This document shows positions 25,675-33,045 of a DNA stretch of 64,000 nucleotides, piece after piece (position 1 is the stretch's first letter; every line of letters starts with the position of its first letter). Below the pieces are notes generated by a model. That model saw only the letters and a list, made by a program, of their open reading frames with translations, ran no database searches and had not been told where the DNA came from. The stretch comes from Zobellia nedashkovskayae (GTDB lineage: Bacteria > Bacteroidota > Bacteroidia > Flavobacteriales > Flavobacteriaceae), in contig NZ_JADDXR010000002.1 in assembly GCF_015330125.1 (NCBI RefSeq), forward strand, positions 496,001 through 560,000, given 5' to 3'. The position numbers were made by a program, and so were the translations under genes.

Positions 25675-25919
25675 AAAATTCAACTAGAAAAAGTTCAAAT
25701 TGAAACATATGGTGTCCCTGGAGGCGAGGTTCCCCCGAACAGATGACCCTCCAGCCGGGCTCCACTAGAAGATAACAACCATGCAGGCTCTATAATAGAC
25801 TTGGCATTTAACGTTGTAAATTTTGACTTTCCTACACTTACCTCAAGCAGTTTTACTGGATCACAGTGGGCTTTAGAAATAAACTTATACATGATATCAT
25901 CAAAATTAAACAAGAAATC
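25675..25919 (+). other. Intergenic region with GC-rich hairpin and decayed-looking frame
   Basis: This stretch is locally rich in GC around 25710-25770 in an AT-rich neighbourhood. CTGGAGG (25718-25724) pairs with CCTCCAG (25748-25754), and inside it GTTC (25729-25732) pairs with GAAC (25737-25740). The frame of the EF-hand gene continues after its stop as coding-like sequence (ETYGVPGGEVPPNR, then TGA, then APLEDNNHAGSI...) up to a TGA just before the next gene. It may be the remnant of a lost gene or a structured leader of the gene at 25920. Confidence 0.35.
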
Positions 25920-26549
25920 ATGAAGAATACAATCATCGGTATTTTAATAGGCTTCTACTCCTTATGCGCTAGCGCTCATAGTTCAAAAATAGAAACAATG
26001 ACTTTGGCTCAGGACCAACAAAATAATTGGACATTACATATAAGTTCATCTTTTGACGGTTTTAGAAATCAATTAATTCAGAATTTTCCTGATATTAAAA
26101 TTGATGAGTTATCTACCGATGAATTTCAAAAACTGGTTACAGGTTATATAAAGGACAATATTTTCTTAAATGCCAATACCAATTTCATAGGAGAGCTGAG
26201 AGAAGGTGCCATAAAATTAGGTCATCAAACGGACCTAGATTTTAATGTTATTGGCTTGCCCAATGAAATAAGCACTTTACGAGTTCAAATAAAAGGTTTT
26301 GACGAGACTTCTGATCATAATACTATCTTCAATATAATAGATGCAACGGATTCCTCTAAAAACTTCGAAATAAAAAAAGATAATCAGTTTACGGTGTCTA
26401 TTGAAAAAGCAAATGGTAAGTTTCAAGCAAGTGGTGAAGAGTCCAGTTTACTAGTGCCTTTTATCGCCCTGACATTGCTTGTGCTTTTTTCTGTATTTGT
26501 CATTTCAAGGATATTTAAACAAGAGGAAGTCGTACTTAGAGCGGTATAA
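25920..26549 (+). CDS. Membrane-anchored exported protein, unknown function
   Basis: 209 residues from ATG 25920, chosen over an upstream GTG because the signal peptide MKNTIIGILIGFYSLCASA begins there. The extracytoplasmic part is followed by a C-terminal transmembrane helix (about 180-200, LLVPFIALTLLVLFSVFVIS) and a short cytoplasmic tail. This type I topology and the order signal peptide, beta-rich domain, helix recall the DUF6702-like proteins of Bacteroidota, but I cannot assign it. It lies between the EF-hand and YHYH genes on the same strand and may belong to the same functional group. Confidence 0.7.
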   Translation: MKNTIIGILIGFYSLCASAHSSKIETMTLAQDQQNNWTLHISSSFDGFRNQLIQNFPDIKIDELSTDEFQKLVTGYIKDNIFLNANTNFIGELREGAIKLGHQTDLDFNVIGLPNEISTLRVQIKGFDETSDHNTIFNIIDATDSSKNFEIKKDNQFTVSIEKANGKFQASGEESSLLVPFIALTLLVLFSVFVISRIFKQEEVVLRAV

Positions 26550-26688
26550 TTATTTTCCTATACCGACTAATTCCACACATTCGCTGAAAAGTAATTGGCA
26601 CGTACTGATTATTATATTTTAACGTCCATTCATTTAGTAAATTGAAAGAACAACATTTTTATTATTCAGTTATTTAAAAACAAAAACA

Positions 26689-27459
26689 ATGAGAAAAAAC
26701 ATTTTAAATAAAGTTATTCCATTAGGCGTCACCTTTAGCGTAATCTGTTTTGGGCTTATTGCTTGCAGTACCGATGCCACTGATGATACAGTTATTGATG
26801 AAGACGCAGAAGAAGAAACAATGACGGAACTGCATGCAGCATATGCAGCCTTTAATACAGATGCAACTACCATTTATTTAGATGGCTCTGAAGTTGTAAT
26901 TGAAACCACCGGTTTGCCAAATCATGAAACCGTATACTGGGGAGAAGACAGCAGCCTTTATAAAGATGAGCCAGATGTGGCATTGACACCTAGTATAATG
27001 ACCAGCAACAATAATGCTACTACAATACGGGTAGATGCCACACCAGACCTAACGGGCAACACTGTAGAAACACAATTCAACACAATTGGTATTGCTGTTA
27101 GTGGGTCCTCCTTATTTAATGATCAGGAAGGTGCCGGCGCATTGGACCAAGCCGCTGCAAGCTTAGATTGGACAGGCGCACACATTGGCCCTGGTGTATA
27201 CCATTATCATTTAGAGCCCATAGCTTTTACTAATGATGATGATAAATTGGTCGGTATTTTACTGGACGGTGTTTTTCTCTACGGAAGAAAATGTACTACT
27301 ACAGGTACCTACCCAACAGATTTGGACGAATCTGGAGGTCATGTTTCTACTACTCAATATACTGATGGAGAAGAAGAATACCACTACCATATCATAAACG
27401 AAGTATATTCTACGACAGGATCATACCTTGCCTTTGCCGGTCCTTACCAAGGTTATTGA
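26689..27459 (+). CDS. YHYH-domain lipoprotein
   Basis: A 256-residue lipoprotein: lipobox IAC at Cys26, then an acidic linker, then a YHYH domain. The name-giving motif occurs twice, at 171-174 (GPGVYHYHLEP) and 231-234 (EEEYHYHIINE); between them is LLDGVFLYGRK, corresponding to the family's DG-x-x-x-YG motif. It ends GPYQGY. The clustered His/Tyr could bind a metal, but the biochemical function of YHYH proteins is not established. First gene of a tight operon with a MORN-repeat protein (gap 7), an SCO-family lipoprotein and a DUF6090 protein. Confidence 0.9.
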   Translation: MRKNILNKVIPLGVTFSVICFGLIACSTDATDDTVIDEDAEEETMTELHAAYAAFNTDATTIYLDGSEVVIETTGLPNHETVYWGEDSSLYKDEPDVALTPSIMTSNNNATTIRVDATPDLTGNTVETQFNTIGIAVSGSSLFNDQEGAGALDQAAASLDWTGAHIGPGVYHYHLEPIAFTNDDDKLVGILLDGVFLYGRKCTTTGTYPTDLDESGGHVSTTQYTDGEEEYHYHIINEVYSTTGSYLAFAGPYQGY

Positions 27460-27466
27460 AAATATT

Positions 27467-28075
27467 ATGAAATTATTCTACTTTATGTTATTTCTAATGC
27501 TCTCTCTTGCAAGTTGCAAAGAGAGCAAGGAAGTAGAACCAAAGGTTGAAGAAACCATTGTCATCAATAACTTTGAAGTACTAAAAAAGGATTTGATACT
27601 AAATCAAATTGAAGGGAGATGGTACTACAAAAATGAGCCGTTCAATGGTTACTCGGTAAAATTTCATGCTAATGGAGCATTGGGTGAACGCTTAGGTTAT
27701 GTAGACGGGAAAAGGGAAGGGATTTTCAAACAATGGTCCAATAACAATGTACAGCGCGTTCAATCCTATTATAAACACAATCGGTTAGATGGCATATATA
27801 AAACCTGGTGGGAGAACGGTACACTATCCGAAGAGTCTCATTATGTAAATGGTGTTCTCCATGGAGAGCAAAAATACTGGTATGCTACAGGTGAAATTTC
27901 AAAAGTGAGAAATCTAGTAGAAGGCAAAGAGGAAGGAATGCAAAAAGCCTGGCTTCAAAATGGTAAGCTATATGTAAACTACGAAGCCAAAAATGGCCGG
28001 ATTTTCGGAATGAAAAGGGTTAATTCATGTTATAAACTACAAGATGAAGTTGTTATCAGAGATAAAAAAATATAG
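27467..28075 (+). CDS. MORN/YwqK-repeat lipoprotein
   Basis: About 202 residues from ATG 27467, which starts the signal peptide MKLFYFMLFLMLSLASC with the lipobox at Cys17. The body carries about five MORN-variant repeats with the G-x-x-x-G-x-x-x-x-W/Y-x-x-x-G pattern (ANGALGERLGYVDGKREG, NNNVQRVQSYYKHNRLDG, ENGTLSEESHYVNGVLHG, ATGEISKVRNLVEGKEEG). Such YwqK-like proteins are common in Flavobacteriia, and the database label antitoxin is not supported here. It overlaps the next gene by 32 bases. Confidence 0.85.
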   Translation: MKLFYFMLFLMLSLASCKESKEVEPKVEETIVINNFEVLKKDLILNQIEGRWYYKNEPFNGYSVKFHANGALGERLGYVDGKREGIFKQWSNNNVQRVQSYYKHNRLDGIYKTWWENGTLSEESHYVNGVLHGEQKYWYATGEISKVRNLVEGKEEGMQKAWLQNGKLYVNYEAKNGRIFGMKRVNSCYKLQDEVVIRDKKI

Positions 28076-28730
28076 CTTTTTACTATTGCTTCTGGCTTTT
28101 ACAGCATGCAATCAAACGGTAAAAAAAGAGAATCAAAAAAAGGAGATCTCCAGCAGGGTGGAGTTTTTACCTTACTTTAATGACGAATCTTTTACGCCGC
28201 ATTGGTTGGAACCAGGTACTCAAGAAGAAAAAGAATTCCATAAGATTCCGGACTACAAACTTTTAAATCAATTGGGAGACACTATCACTCCTAAAACTTT
28301 TGATAGTAAGATATATGTAACGGATTTCTTCTTTACAAGCTGTCCAGGCATTTGCCTTAAAATGATGGGTAATATGCAAAAAGTTCAAGAAGCTTTCTTA
28401 AAAGACCCAAGCGTATTGATACTATCACATTCCGTGACACCTACTATAGACTCTATTCCTGTTCTAAAGACCTATGCAGATAAAAATGGAATTATAGATA
28501 ACAAATGGCATTTGGTAACTGGTGATAAACAAGAAATTTACAACCTAGGAAGAAACCAATATTTTGTTGAAAACGATTTAGGGGTTCCCAAGGATATAAA
28601 CGATTTCTTGCACACCGAGAACTTCTTGCTCATTGACAAAAACAAACACATTAGGGGCATCTATAACGGCTTAAACCGTTCTTCTGTAGCCCAATTAATT
28701 ACCGATATAAAAGCCTTGAAAAAGGAATAA
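28044..28730 (+). CDS. SCO1/SenC family lipoprotein
   Basis: A 228-residue lipoprotein (lipobox TAC, Cys22) with a thioredoxin fold. The copper-binding pair is Cys100 and Cys104 in FFTSCPGICLKMMGNM, and the distal ligand is probably His190 in DFLHTENFLLIDK. SCO proteins deliver copper to the CuA site of cytochrome oxidase or act as thiol reductants. No oxidase gene is nearby; instead it overlaps a MORN-repeat gene by 32 bases and follows a YHYH gene, suggesting a metal-related job for this operon (inference). Confidence 0.93.
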   Translation: MKLLSEIKKYSFLLLLLAFTACNQTVKKENQKKEISSRVEFLPYFNDESFTPHWLEPGTQEEKEFHKIPDYKLLNQLGDTITPKTFDSKIYVTDFFFTSCPGICLKMMGNMQKVQEAFLKDPSVLILSHSVTPTIDSIPVLKTYADKNGIIDNKWHLVTGDKQEIYNLGRNQYFVENDLGVPKDINDFLHTENFLLIDKNKHIRGIYNGLNRSSVAQLITDIKALKKE

Positions 28731-28736
28731 CGACCT

Positions 28737-29492
28737 ATGACGGTATTTAGAAAAATTAGGAGAAAACTCCTAGATTCAGGAAAACTTAAAAGCTATTTGG
28801 CTTATGCCTTTGGAGAGATTTTACTTATTGCCATAGGTATATTAATTGCTTGGAAAATCAATGACCTGAACGAGATTCGCAAGAACAGAATAGTTGAGCT
28901 TAAAATATATGAAAGTCTATATGATGAACTCAATATGAACTTAAACATCTTAAATACCAATATTGAACGGTATTCAGATACTTCCAAAAGTTTAGAAAAT
29001 ACCATGAATTATATTGGTCTGCCTTCTGAAGAAATTAGCGAAGGAGCAAAAGACACTATTGTTCATATTAACTACTCAGAAATAAATCTATTAGATGGCG
29101 CTCTAAATTCTGTTATTAGCACGACCAAATTTGAGCTTATAGAGAGTGACTCCCTAAAAAGTCTGATTACAAATTACCCTTCGGAAATACAGAAATTAAA
29201 ATCTATAGACTCAAAAATCAAAGAGATTGTAATAGATAGGCTACAACCCGTATTAGAAAAACACTTGGCATTAAAAGACATACTTTCTAAAGACAACCCT
29301 AAGTATACAAGGATACAAGAATTTGGAGAACCATCTAACTACAGTGATCTATTGCAAAGTAAAGACTATCAAAACAGCCTGATAGACCGTTTTCTACAGA
29401 CACAAAATCTACTTACAAGTGCAAAAAAATTAAGAAACAGAACCCAAGTCATGTCTATGAGCCTAAGAAAAGAATTGGGATACACGCTTTAG
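28737..29492 (+). CDS. DUF6090 family membrane protein
   Basis: A 251-residue protein with the family N-terminus FRKIRRKLLDSGKLKSYL and one transmembrane helix (about 20-40, YAFGEILLIAIGILIAWKIN), followed by a long helical, probably extracytoplasmic, domain (NRIVELKIYESLYDELNMNL...) and a basic C-terminus. This layout is widespread in marine Flavobacteriia but has no known function. It begins 6 bases after the SCO gene and ends the operon. Confidence 0.85.
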   Translation: MTVFRKIRRKLLDSGKLKSYLAYAFGEILLIAIGILIAWKINDLNEIRKNRIVELKIYESLYDELNMNLNILNTNIERYSDTSKSLENTMNYIGLPSEEISEGAKDTIVHINYSEINLLDGALNSVISTTKFELIESDSLKSLITNYPSEIQKLKSIDSKIKEIVIDRLQPVLEKHLALKDILSKDNPKYTRIQEFGEPSNYSDLLQSKDYQNSLIDRFLQTQNLLTSAKKLRNRTQVMSMSLRKELGYTL

Positions 29493-29616
29493 ATAAAGCC
29501 TCTCTATTGAAGATTGGTAGTCAACCAAGACTTACCTCACGTGTTCGAAAAAAAAAGATAAAAATCACTGCTACAATCACTTAGTTTTCCCAGCGGTTAC
29601 ATTACCACTTAATAGT

Positions 29617-29641
29617 TTAAAAGGACTATTCACTATAGTCC
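29617..29641 (-). terminator. Weak hairpin terminator overlapping a stop codon
   Basis: GGACTA (29623-29628) pairs with TAGTCC (29636-29641); on the minus strand it is followed by TTTT. The stem covers the stop codon of the LytTR regulator gene. Confidence 0.45.
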
Positions 29642-30361
29642 TAACATAGAGAAAAATTGTGTTTTATGACTTTCACCAATTGGTATGCGAATGTCATCAA
29701 TTACAATTCTGTTCCGTTGTATAGTTTTGATGAAGTTTACATTAACCACAAAAGATTTATGTACTCTAACAAACTGATTTTGGGGTAGTTTTTCCAAAAT
29801 ATCTTTAAAACTTAGCAGTGTTAAAATTGCTTTATTACTCCCTACCACATGAATCTTTAAATAATCCTTTAGCCCTTGTACGTACTGTATATCGTCTAAA
29901 TTGATTTTTACACTTTCATGCTCAGATTTTACGAAAATAAATTTCTGACTCTCATTGGCATCACCATTAGAAGGAAACACATTGGCAGCTGTAGCCGGCA
30001 TATCTTTACGTGTCAAAATCTCTTTTGTCCTTAAAATAGCTTTAAAAAATCGTTGGTACGGAATTGGTTTTACCAAATAGTCAACCGCATTAAGTTCAAA
30101 ACCTTCTACTGCATATTGAGAATACGCTGTGGTAAATATAAAAAGTGGAGGGGTATCCAAGGCACTAATAAAATCCAGGCCGTTAATTTGAGGCATCTCA
30201 ATATCGCAAAAAATAACATCTACCTTTTGTTCGTTTATTGTTGCTATAGCCTCTAAGGGATTAGTAAAAGCACCAACCACTTCTATAAAACCTATTTTTC
30301 TACAATAGTCCACCAATATTTCTATGGCCAACGGTTCATCATCTATAATTATGCAGTTCAT
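29633..30361 (-). CDS. LytTR-family response regulator
   Basis: A 242-residue regulator. Receiver domain with IIDDEP, phosphoacceptor Asp53 in VIFCDIEMPQING and LVKPI; LytTR domain (about 140-242) with HESVKINLDDIQYVQGLKDY and NQFVRVHKSFVVNVNFI. It starts 3 bases after the kinase gene. It is clearly homologous to the regulator at 23486-24181, so this region carries two sister systems about 5 kb apart. The TTGGTCT direct repeat upstream of the DUF4270 gene is a candidate binding site. Confidence 0.95.
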   Translation of the reverse strand: MNCIIIDDEPLAIEILVDYCRKIGFIEVVGAFTNPLEAIATINEQKVDVIFCDIEMPQINGLDFISALDTPPLFIFTTAYSQYAVEGFELNAVDYLVKPIPYQRFFKAILRTKEILTRKDMPATAANVFPSNGDANESQKFIFVKSEHESVKINLDDIQYVQGLKDYLKIHVVGSNKAILTLLSFKDILEKLPQNQFVRVHKSFVVNVNFIKTIQRNRIVIDDIRIPIGESHKTQFFSMLGL

Positions 30362-30364
30362 ATT

Positions 30365-31402
30365 TTATAGGTTTAAAATTAAATTAACTTCATAAATAGA
30401 CCCATCATCCTTTATAACCAATTCATGAGAATTAGGGTATAAATAATTCAATCTGTTCTTTACGTTCTGCAGCCCCACACCACTACTCTCTGACTTTGCT
30501 CTGAAACTCCCTATTTTGTTTACAACGTATAGATGTATAGACTTCTCTTTGATCAAAAGGTTTATTTTTACACTGGTCTTTCCGTCATAGTCCGTACCGT
30601 ATTTAAACGCGTTTTCTATGAATGAAATAAATAGTAGTGCCGGTATTATCTTTCCTGTATCATCACCAGATATTTTAAGAAATACATTCTCACTATCTGC
30701 CAATCGTAACCTTTGCAAGGCTACGTAACTTTTTATATATTCTATTTCTTTATTCAGTGGTACTAGGTCTTTATCTGCCTCATATATCATATAACGCATT
30801 AATTCCGATAAATTTATAATAGCTTCTGATGTATCTGGCGATTTCTTGACCGATAACGAGTAAATGGTATTAAGCGAGTTAAAAAGAAAATGAGGGTTTA
30901 ACTGCGTTTTTAGAAACTGCAATTCCGATTGTACCTTCTCCTTCTCAACCGACCTACGAAGGTTCTCATTCTTTTGTAATTCCGTATAAACACGGAGCAT
31001 TATGGCAAAAATATAAGGTATTCCAAAAACTACAAATGGCATTAGAGAAAACCGGATAGGCATCCTAGATTCCCTTCGTTCTTTCATATAATCCGTAATG
31101 GGACCAAAGTCTTTTGGCCCTTCAGGAGGAAATAAACTATGCGATCCGTAACCGACAATCGATATTAATACTATAGAAATACCAATATAGATTTTTATTT
31201 TATCCTTTAGCAGGAAGTTGGGAACCAGATAGTAATAATTGAAGTAAAATAATACCGCCGCCATTACCAATTTAATAATAATATGAGGTGGTATGGACCT
31301 TGACTCAAGTAAAAATGGATAAATTAAAACGCCAAAAAGGGCACACCATAAGAAGGCATGTACAAACCACTGTGGCAAGTATTTTCTTTTAGAGGCGTTC
31401 AT
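30365..31402 (-). CDS. LytS-type sensor histidine kinase
   Basis: A 345-residue membrane kinase with four hydrophobic segments (about 13-31, 40-60, 70-88, 119-138). Phosphoacceptor His171 in TQLNPHFLFNSLNTIYSL; C-terminal ATPase with FIENAFKYG and GVGLQNVKNRL. No separate sensor domain. It lies 4 bases after the DUF4907 gene and 3 bases before the LytTR gene, so Kelch, DUF4907, kinase and regulator form one operon. The Kelch lipoprotein and DUF4907 protein may feed signals to it (inference). Confidence 0.94.
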   Translation of the reverse strand: MNASKRKYLPQWFVHAFLWCALFGVLIYPFLLESRSIPPHIIIKLVMAAVLFYFNYYYLVPNFLLKDKIKIYIGISIVLISIVGYGSHSLFPPEGPKDFGPITDYMKERRESRMPIRFSLMPFVVFGIPYIFAIMLRVYTELQKNENLRRSVEKEKVQSELQFLKTQLNPHFLFNSLNTIYSLSVKKSPDTSEAIINLSELMRYMIYEADKDLVPLNKEIEYIKSYVALQRLRLADSENVFLKISGDDTGKIIPALLFISFIENAFKYGTDYDGKTSVKINLLIKEKSIHLYVVNKIGSFRAKSESSGVGLQNVKNRLNYLYPNSHELVIKDDGSIYEVNLILNL

Positions 31403-31406
31403 TTTA

Positions 31407-31739
31407 TTAATCCAAAATGTTTATTTTCAAATCCTTAAGTTCCAAAACCGAAATATAGGGGTCTTCTCCTTTTTCTATTTTTCTCAAAACCACATTTCCT
31501 ACCAGCATAGCTTCTTTTTCTGATTCAAAAGATTTCTTTCCTTGTATTGCCGGTATAAAATCTTGTTTTACCAATATCTTATCATCATACAAAATTTTAT
31601 ACCCATATCCTTCATCAACCTGCAAAACTTCTGTATGAAGTCCTTTGGTATATAATTTCGCTCCACTATAGTTAAATGCAATATAAACAAGAATAACGGC
31701 CAAAGCCGTTAAGAAAAAATATGTTTTTTTTGTTTTCAT
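31407..31739 (-). CDS. DUF4907 domain protein
   Basis: A 110-residue protein with an N-terminal signal anchor (KTYFFLTALAVILVYIAFNY) and a small domain with GYGYKILYDDKILVKQDFIP, AIQGKKSFESEKEAMLVGN and VVLRKIEKGEDPYIS, the pattern of DUF4907. Function unknown. In Bacteroidota such genes sit beside Kelch-propeller genes, as here (67 bases after the Kelch gene). Confidence 0.8.
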   Translation of the reverse strand: MKTKKTYFFLTALAVILVYIAFNYSGAKLYTKGLHTEVLQVDEGYGYKILYDDKILVKQDFIPAIQGKKSFESEKEAMLVGNVVLRKIEKGEDPYISVLELKDLKINILD

Positions 31740-31806
31740 ATATACCTAATTAAAAAAATGGGGCAGCCCTCAAAGTACCGCCCCACTACTAACTCAAAAA
31801 ACTCAA

Positions 31807-32805
31807 CTAATCTTCATCATCATACTCATCAAAAGGAAAAAACTCATATAGGTCATCTAAATAAAGACTTCCCGTTTTCCCTAAGCCAACAACAGCTTTA
31901 GTTCCGTTAGAAAAGGCAACCCCATCTTGTCTTGTAGTGCCTTCAAAACTTGTTTTTAATTCCCATTCATCTGTGCTTGGGTCATACTGCCAAACAGTAC
32001 CTAATGTTCCGCTAGATACTCCGGTAGCGATATAACCATACCCATTTAGAGTAAAACCAACTGCATTACTTCTTGTAATGGAATAATCATCTTCTTCATC
32101 AAGGTCCAGTTTTTTGGTCCAAGTCTCGGTAGCTGCATCAAATGCCCAGAAGTCATCAATATAAATCCCGTTTGAGACCCCTGTTCCTAAGTAAACCTGA
32201 TCACCAATAGTGAATGTTGTAGCTGCTCTTCTTTTATCTCCACCAAAACCAACTAATTCAGACCATGAATCCGTACCAGGGTTATACTTCCAAAAATCTT
32301 TACGATCATTCTCCCCATCATACCCTGTTCCAAAATAACCAAATCCATTCATACCAAAAGCAATAGCACTACGTCTACCGGTTGTTGGCAAAGAAGCTAT
32401 TTCCTCCCATGAATTAGAGCCAGCATTATAAGTGAAAAAATCGTTCAGTTCATCTAATCCATCATATCCTGAACCTATGTAACCCGTTCCGTCTATTTCA
32501 AAACCTACAGCGGCATTTCTAGCGCTTCCTATAAAGTCTGCTTTTTGTGACCAAAAATCGCCGTCCATGTCATAAGACCAAAAAGAAGTAAGATAATCAT
32601 CGCCGTCATAACCTACTCCAGTATACCCTATATTACCAATAGTAAAGCTTGCAGTTCCACTACGGGGACTACCATCAAAAACGGACCTATCTACCCAGTT
32701 CCCCAGGTAATCATCGTCATCATCATCATTTGAACAACTTACCAGTGAACAGATCACTGTGCTGAAAATTGTTATCGTTCCTATATAGTACTTGAATCCT
32801 TTCAT
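31807..32805 (-). CDS. Kelch beta-propeller lipoprotein
   Basis: A 332-residue lipoprotein with lipobox SC at Cys24, followed by SNDDDDDDY, an Asp run encoded by a short GAT repeat. The rest is six Kelch-type blades with the pattern [GT]-x-G-Y-x-G-x-G-Y-D-G-x-x-x-x-x-D-F-W-x-Y-[ND]-P-x-[ST]-[DN]-x-W (for example YFGTGYDGENDRKDFWKYNP). It ends DEYDDED. Probably surface- or periplasm-facing, a ligand-binding or protein-binding propeller. First gene of an operon with DUF4907 and a LytTR two-component pair; divergent from DUF4270. Confidence 0.9.
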   Translation of the reverse strand: MKGFKYYIGTITIFSTVICSLVSCSNDDDDDDYLGNWVDRSVFDGSPRSGTASFTIGNIGYTGVGYDGDDYLTSFWSYDMDGDFWSQKADFIGSARNAAVGFEIDGTGYIGSGYDGLDELNDFFTYNAGSNSWEEIASLPTTGRRSAIAFGMNGFGYFGTGYDGENDRKDFWKYNPGTDSWSELVGFGGDKRRAATTFTIGDQVYLGTGVSNGIYIDDFWAFDAATETWTKKLDLDEEDDYSITRSNAVGFTLNGYGYIATGVSSGTLGTVWQYDPSTDEWELKTSFEGTTRQDGVAFSNGTKAVVGLGKTGSLYLDDLYEFFPFDEYDDED

Positions 32806-32840
32806 GTGCTTTTCTATTTTGTTAGCCAGTTAATTTTCCC

Positions 32841-32848
32841 CAAAACTA
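32841..32848 (-). promoter_or_regulatory. Candidate -7 element of the Kelch-DUF4907-kinase-regulator operon
   Basis: Minus-strand TAGTTTTG, full match to TAnnTTTG, about 36 bases before the Kelch start codon; a TTTC is found near the -33 distance. Confidence 0.45.
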
Positions 32849-32961
32849 GGACACAGTTTTCACCCTTGAAACCTAAATAGATGAAGCCCTGTATTTAACA
32901 CATGAACAGGCCTATTTAATCTACCAAAACGATTTCTTGTTTAATAGCCAAAACTCAGGGT

Positions 32962-32989
32962 TTGGTCTTATAACTATGAGTATTGGTCT
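32962..32989 (+). promoter_or_regulatory. Direct repeat TTGGTCT, 21-bp period: candidate LytTR operator
   Basis: TTGGTCT occurs at 32962-32968 and 32983-32989, exactly two helical turns apart. The second copy ends 8 bases before a TTTT (32997-33000) that is 19 bases from TACATTTA (33020-33027), a -33/-7-like pair for the DUF4270 gene. LytTR domains bind such direct repeats and activate from this position. The site lies between the DUF4270 and Kelch genes, near the LytTR regulator of the same cluster. Confidence 0.5.
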
Positions 32990-33045
32990 ATTCCTGTTTT
33001 TAAGCACTACGGCGTACAATACATTTACGTTCAAATAATATGTAT

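Noticed and set aside
25695..25913. Minus-strand ORF of 72 codons in the GC-rich gap
   Set aside because: No recognisable domain, no upstream promoter and it covers the hairpin; kept only as part of the intergenic observation.
27467..28075. Toxin-antitoxin interpretation of the MORN/YwqK protein
   Set aside because: No toxin gene is adjacent; the partners are YHYH and SCO lipoproteins and the protein itself has a lipoprotein signal.
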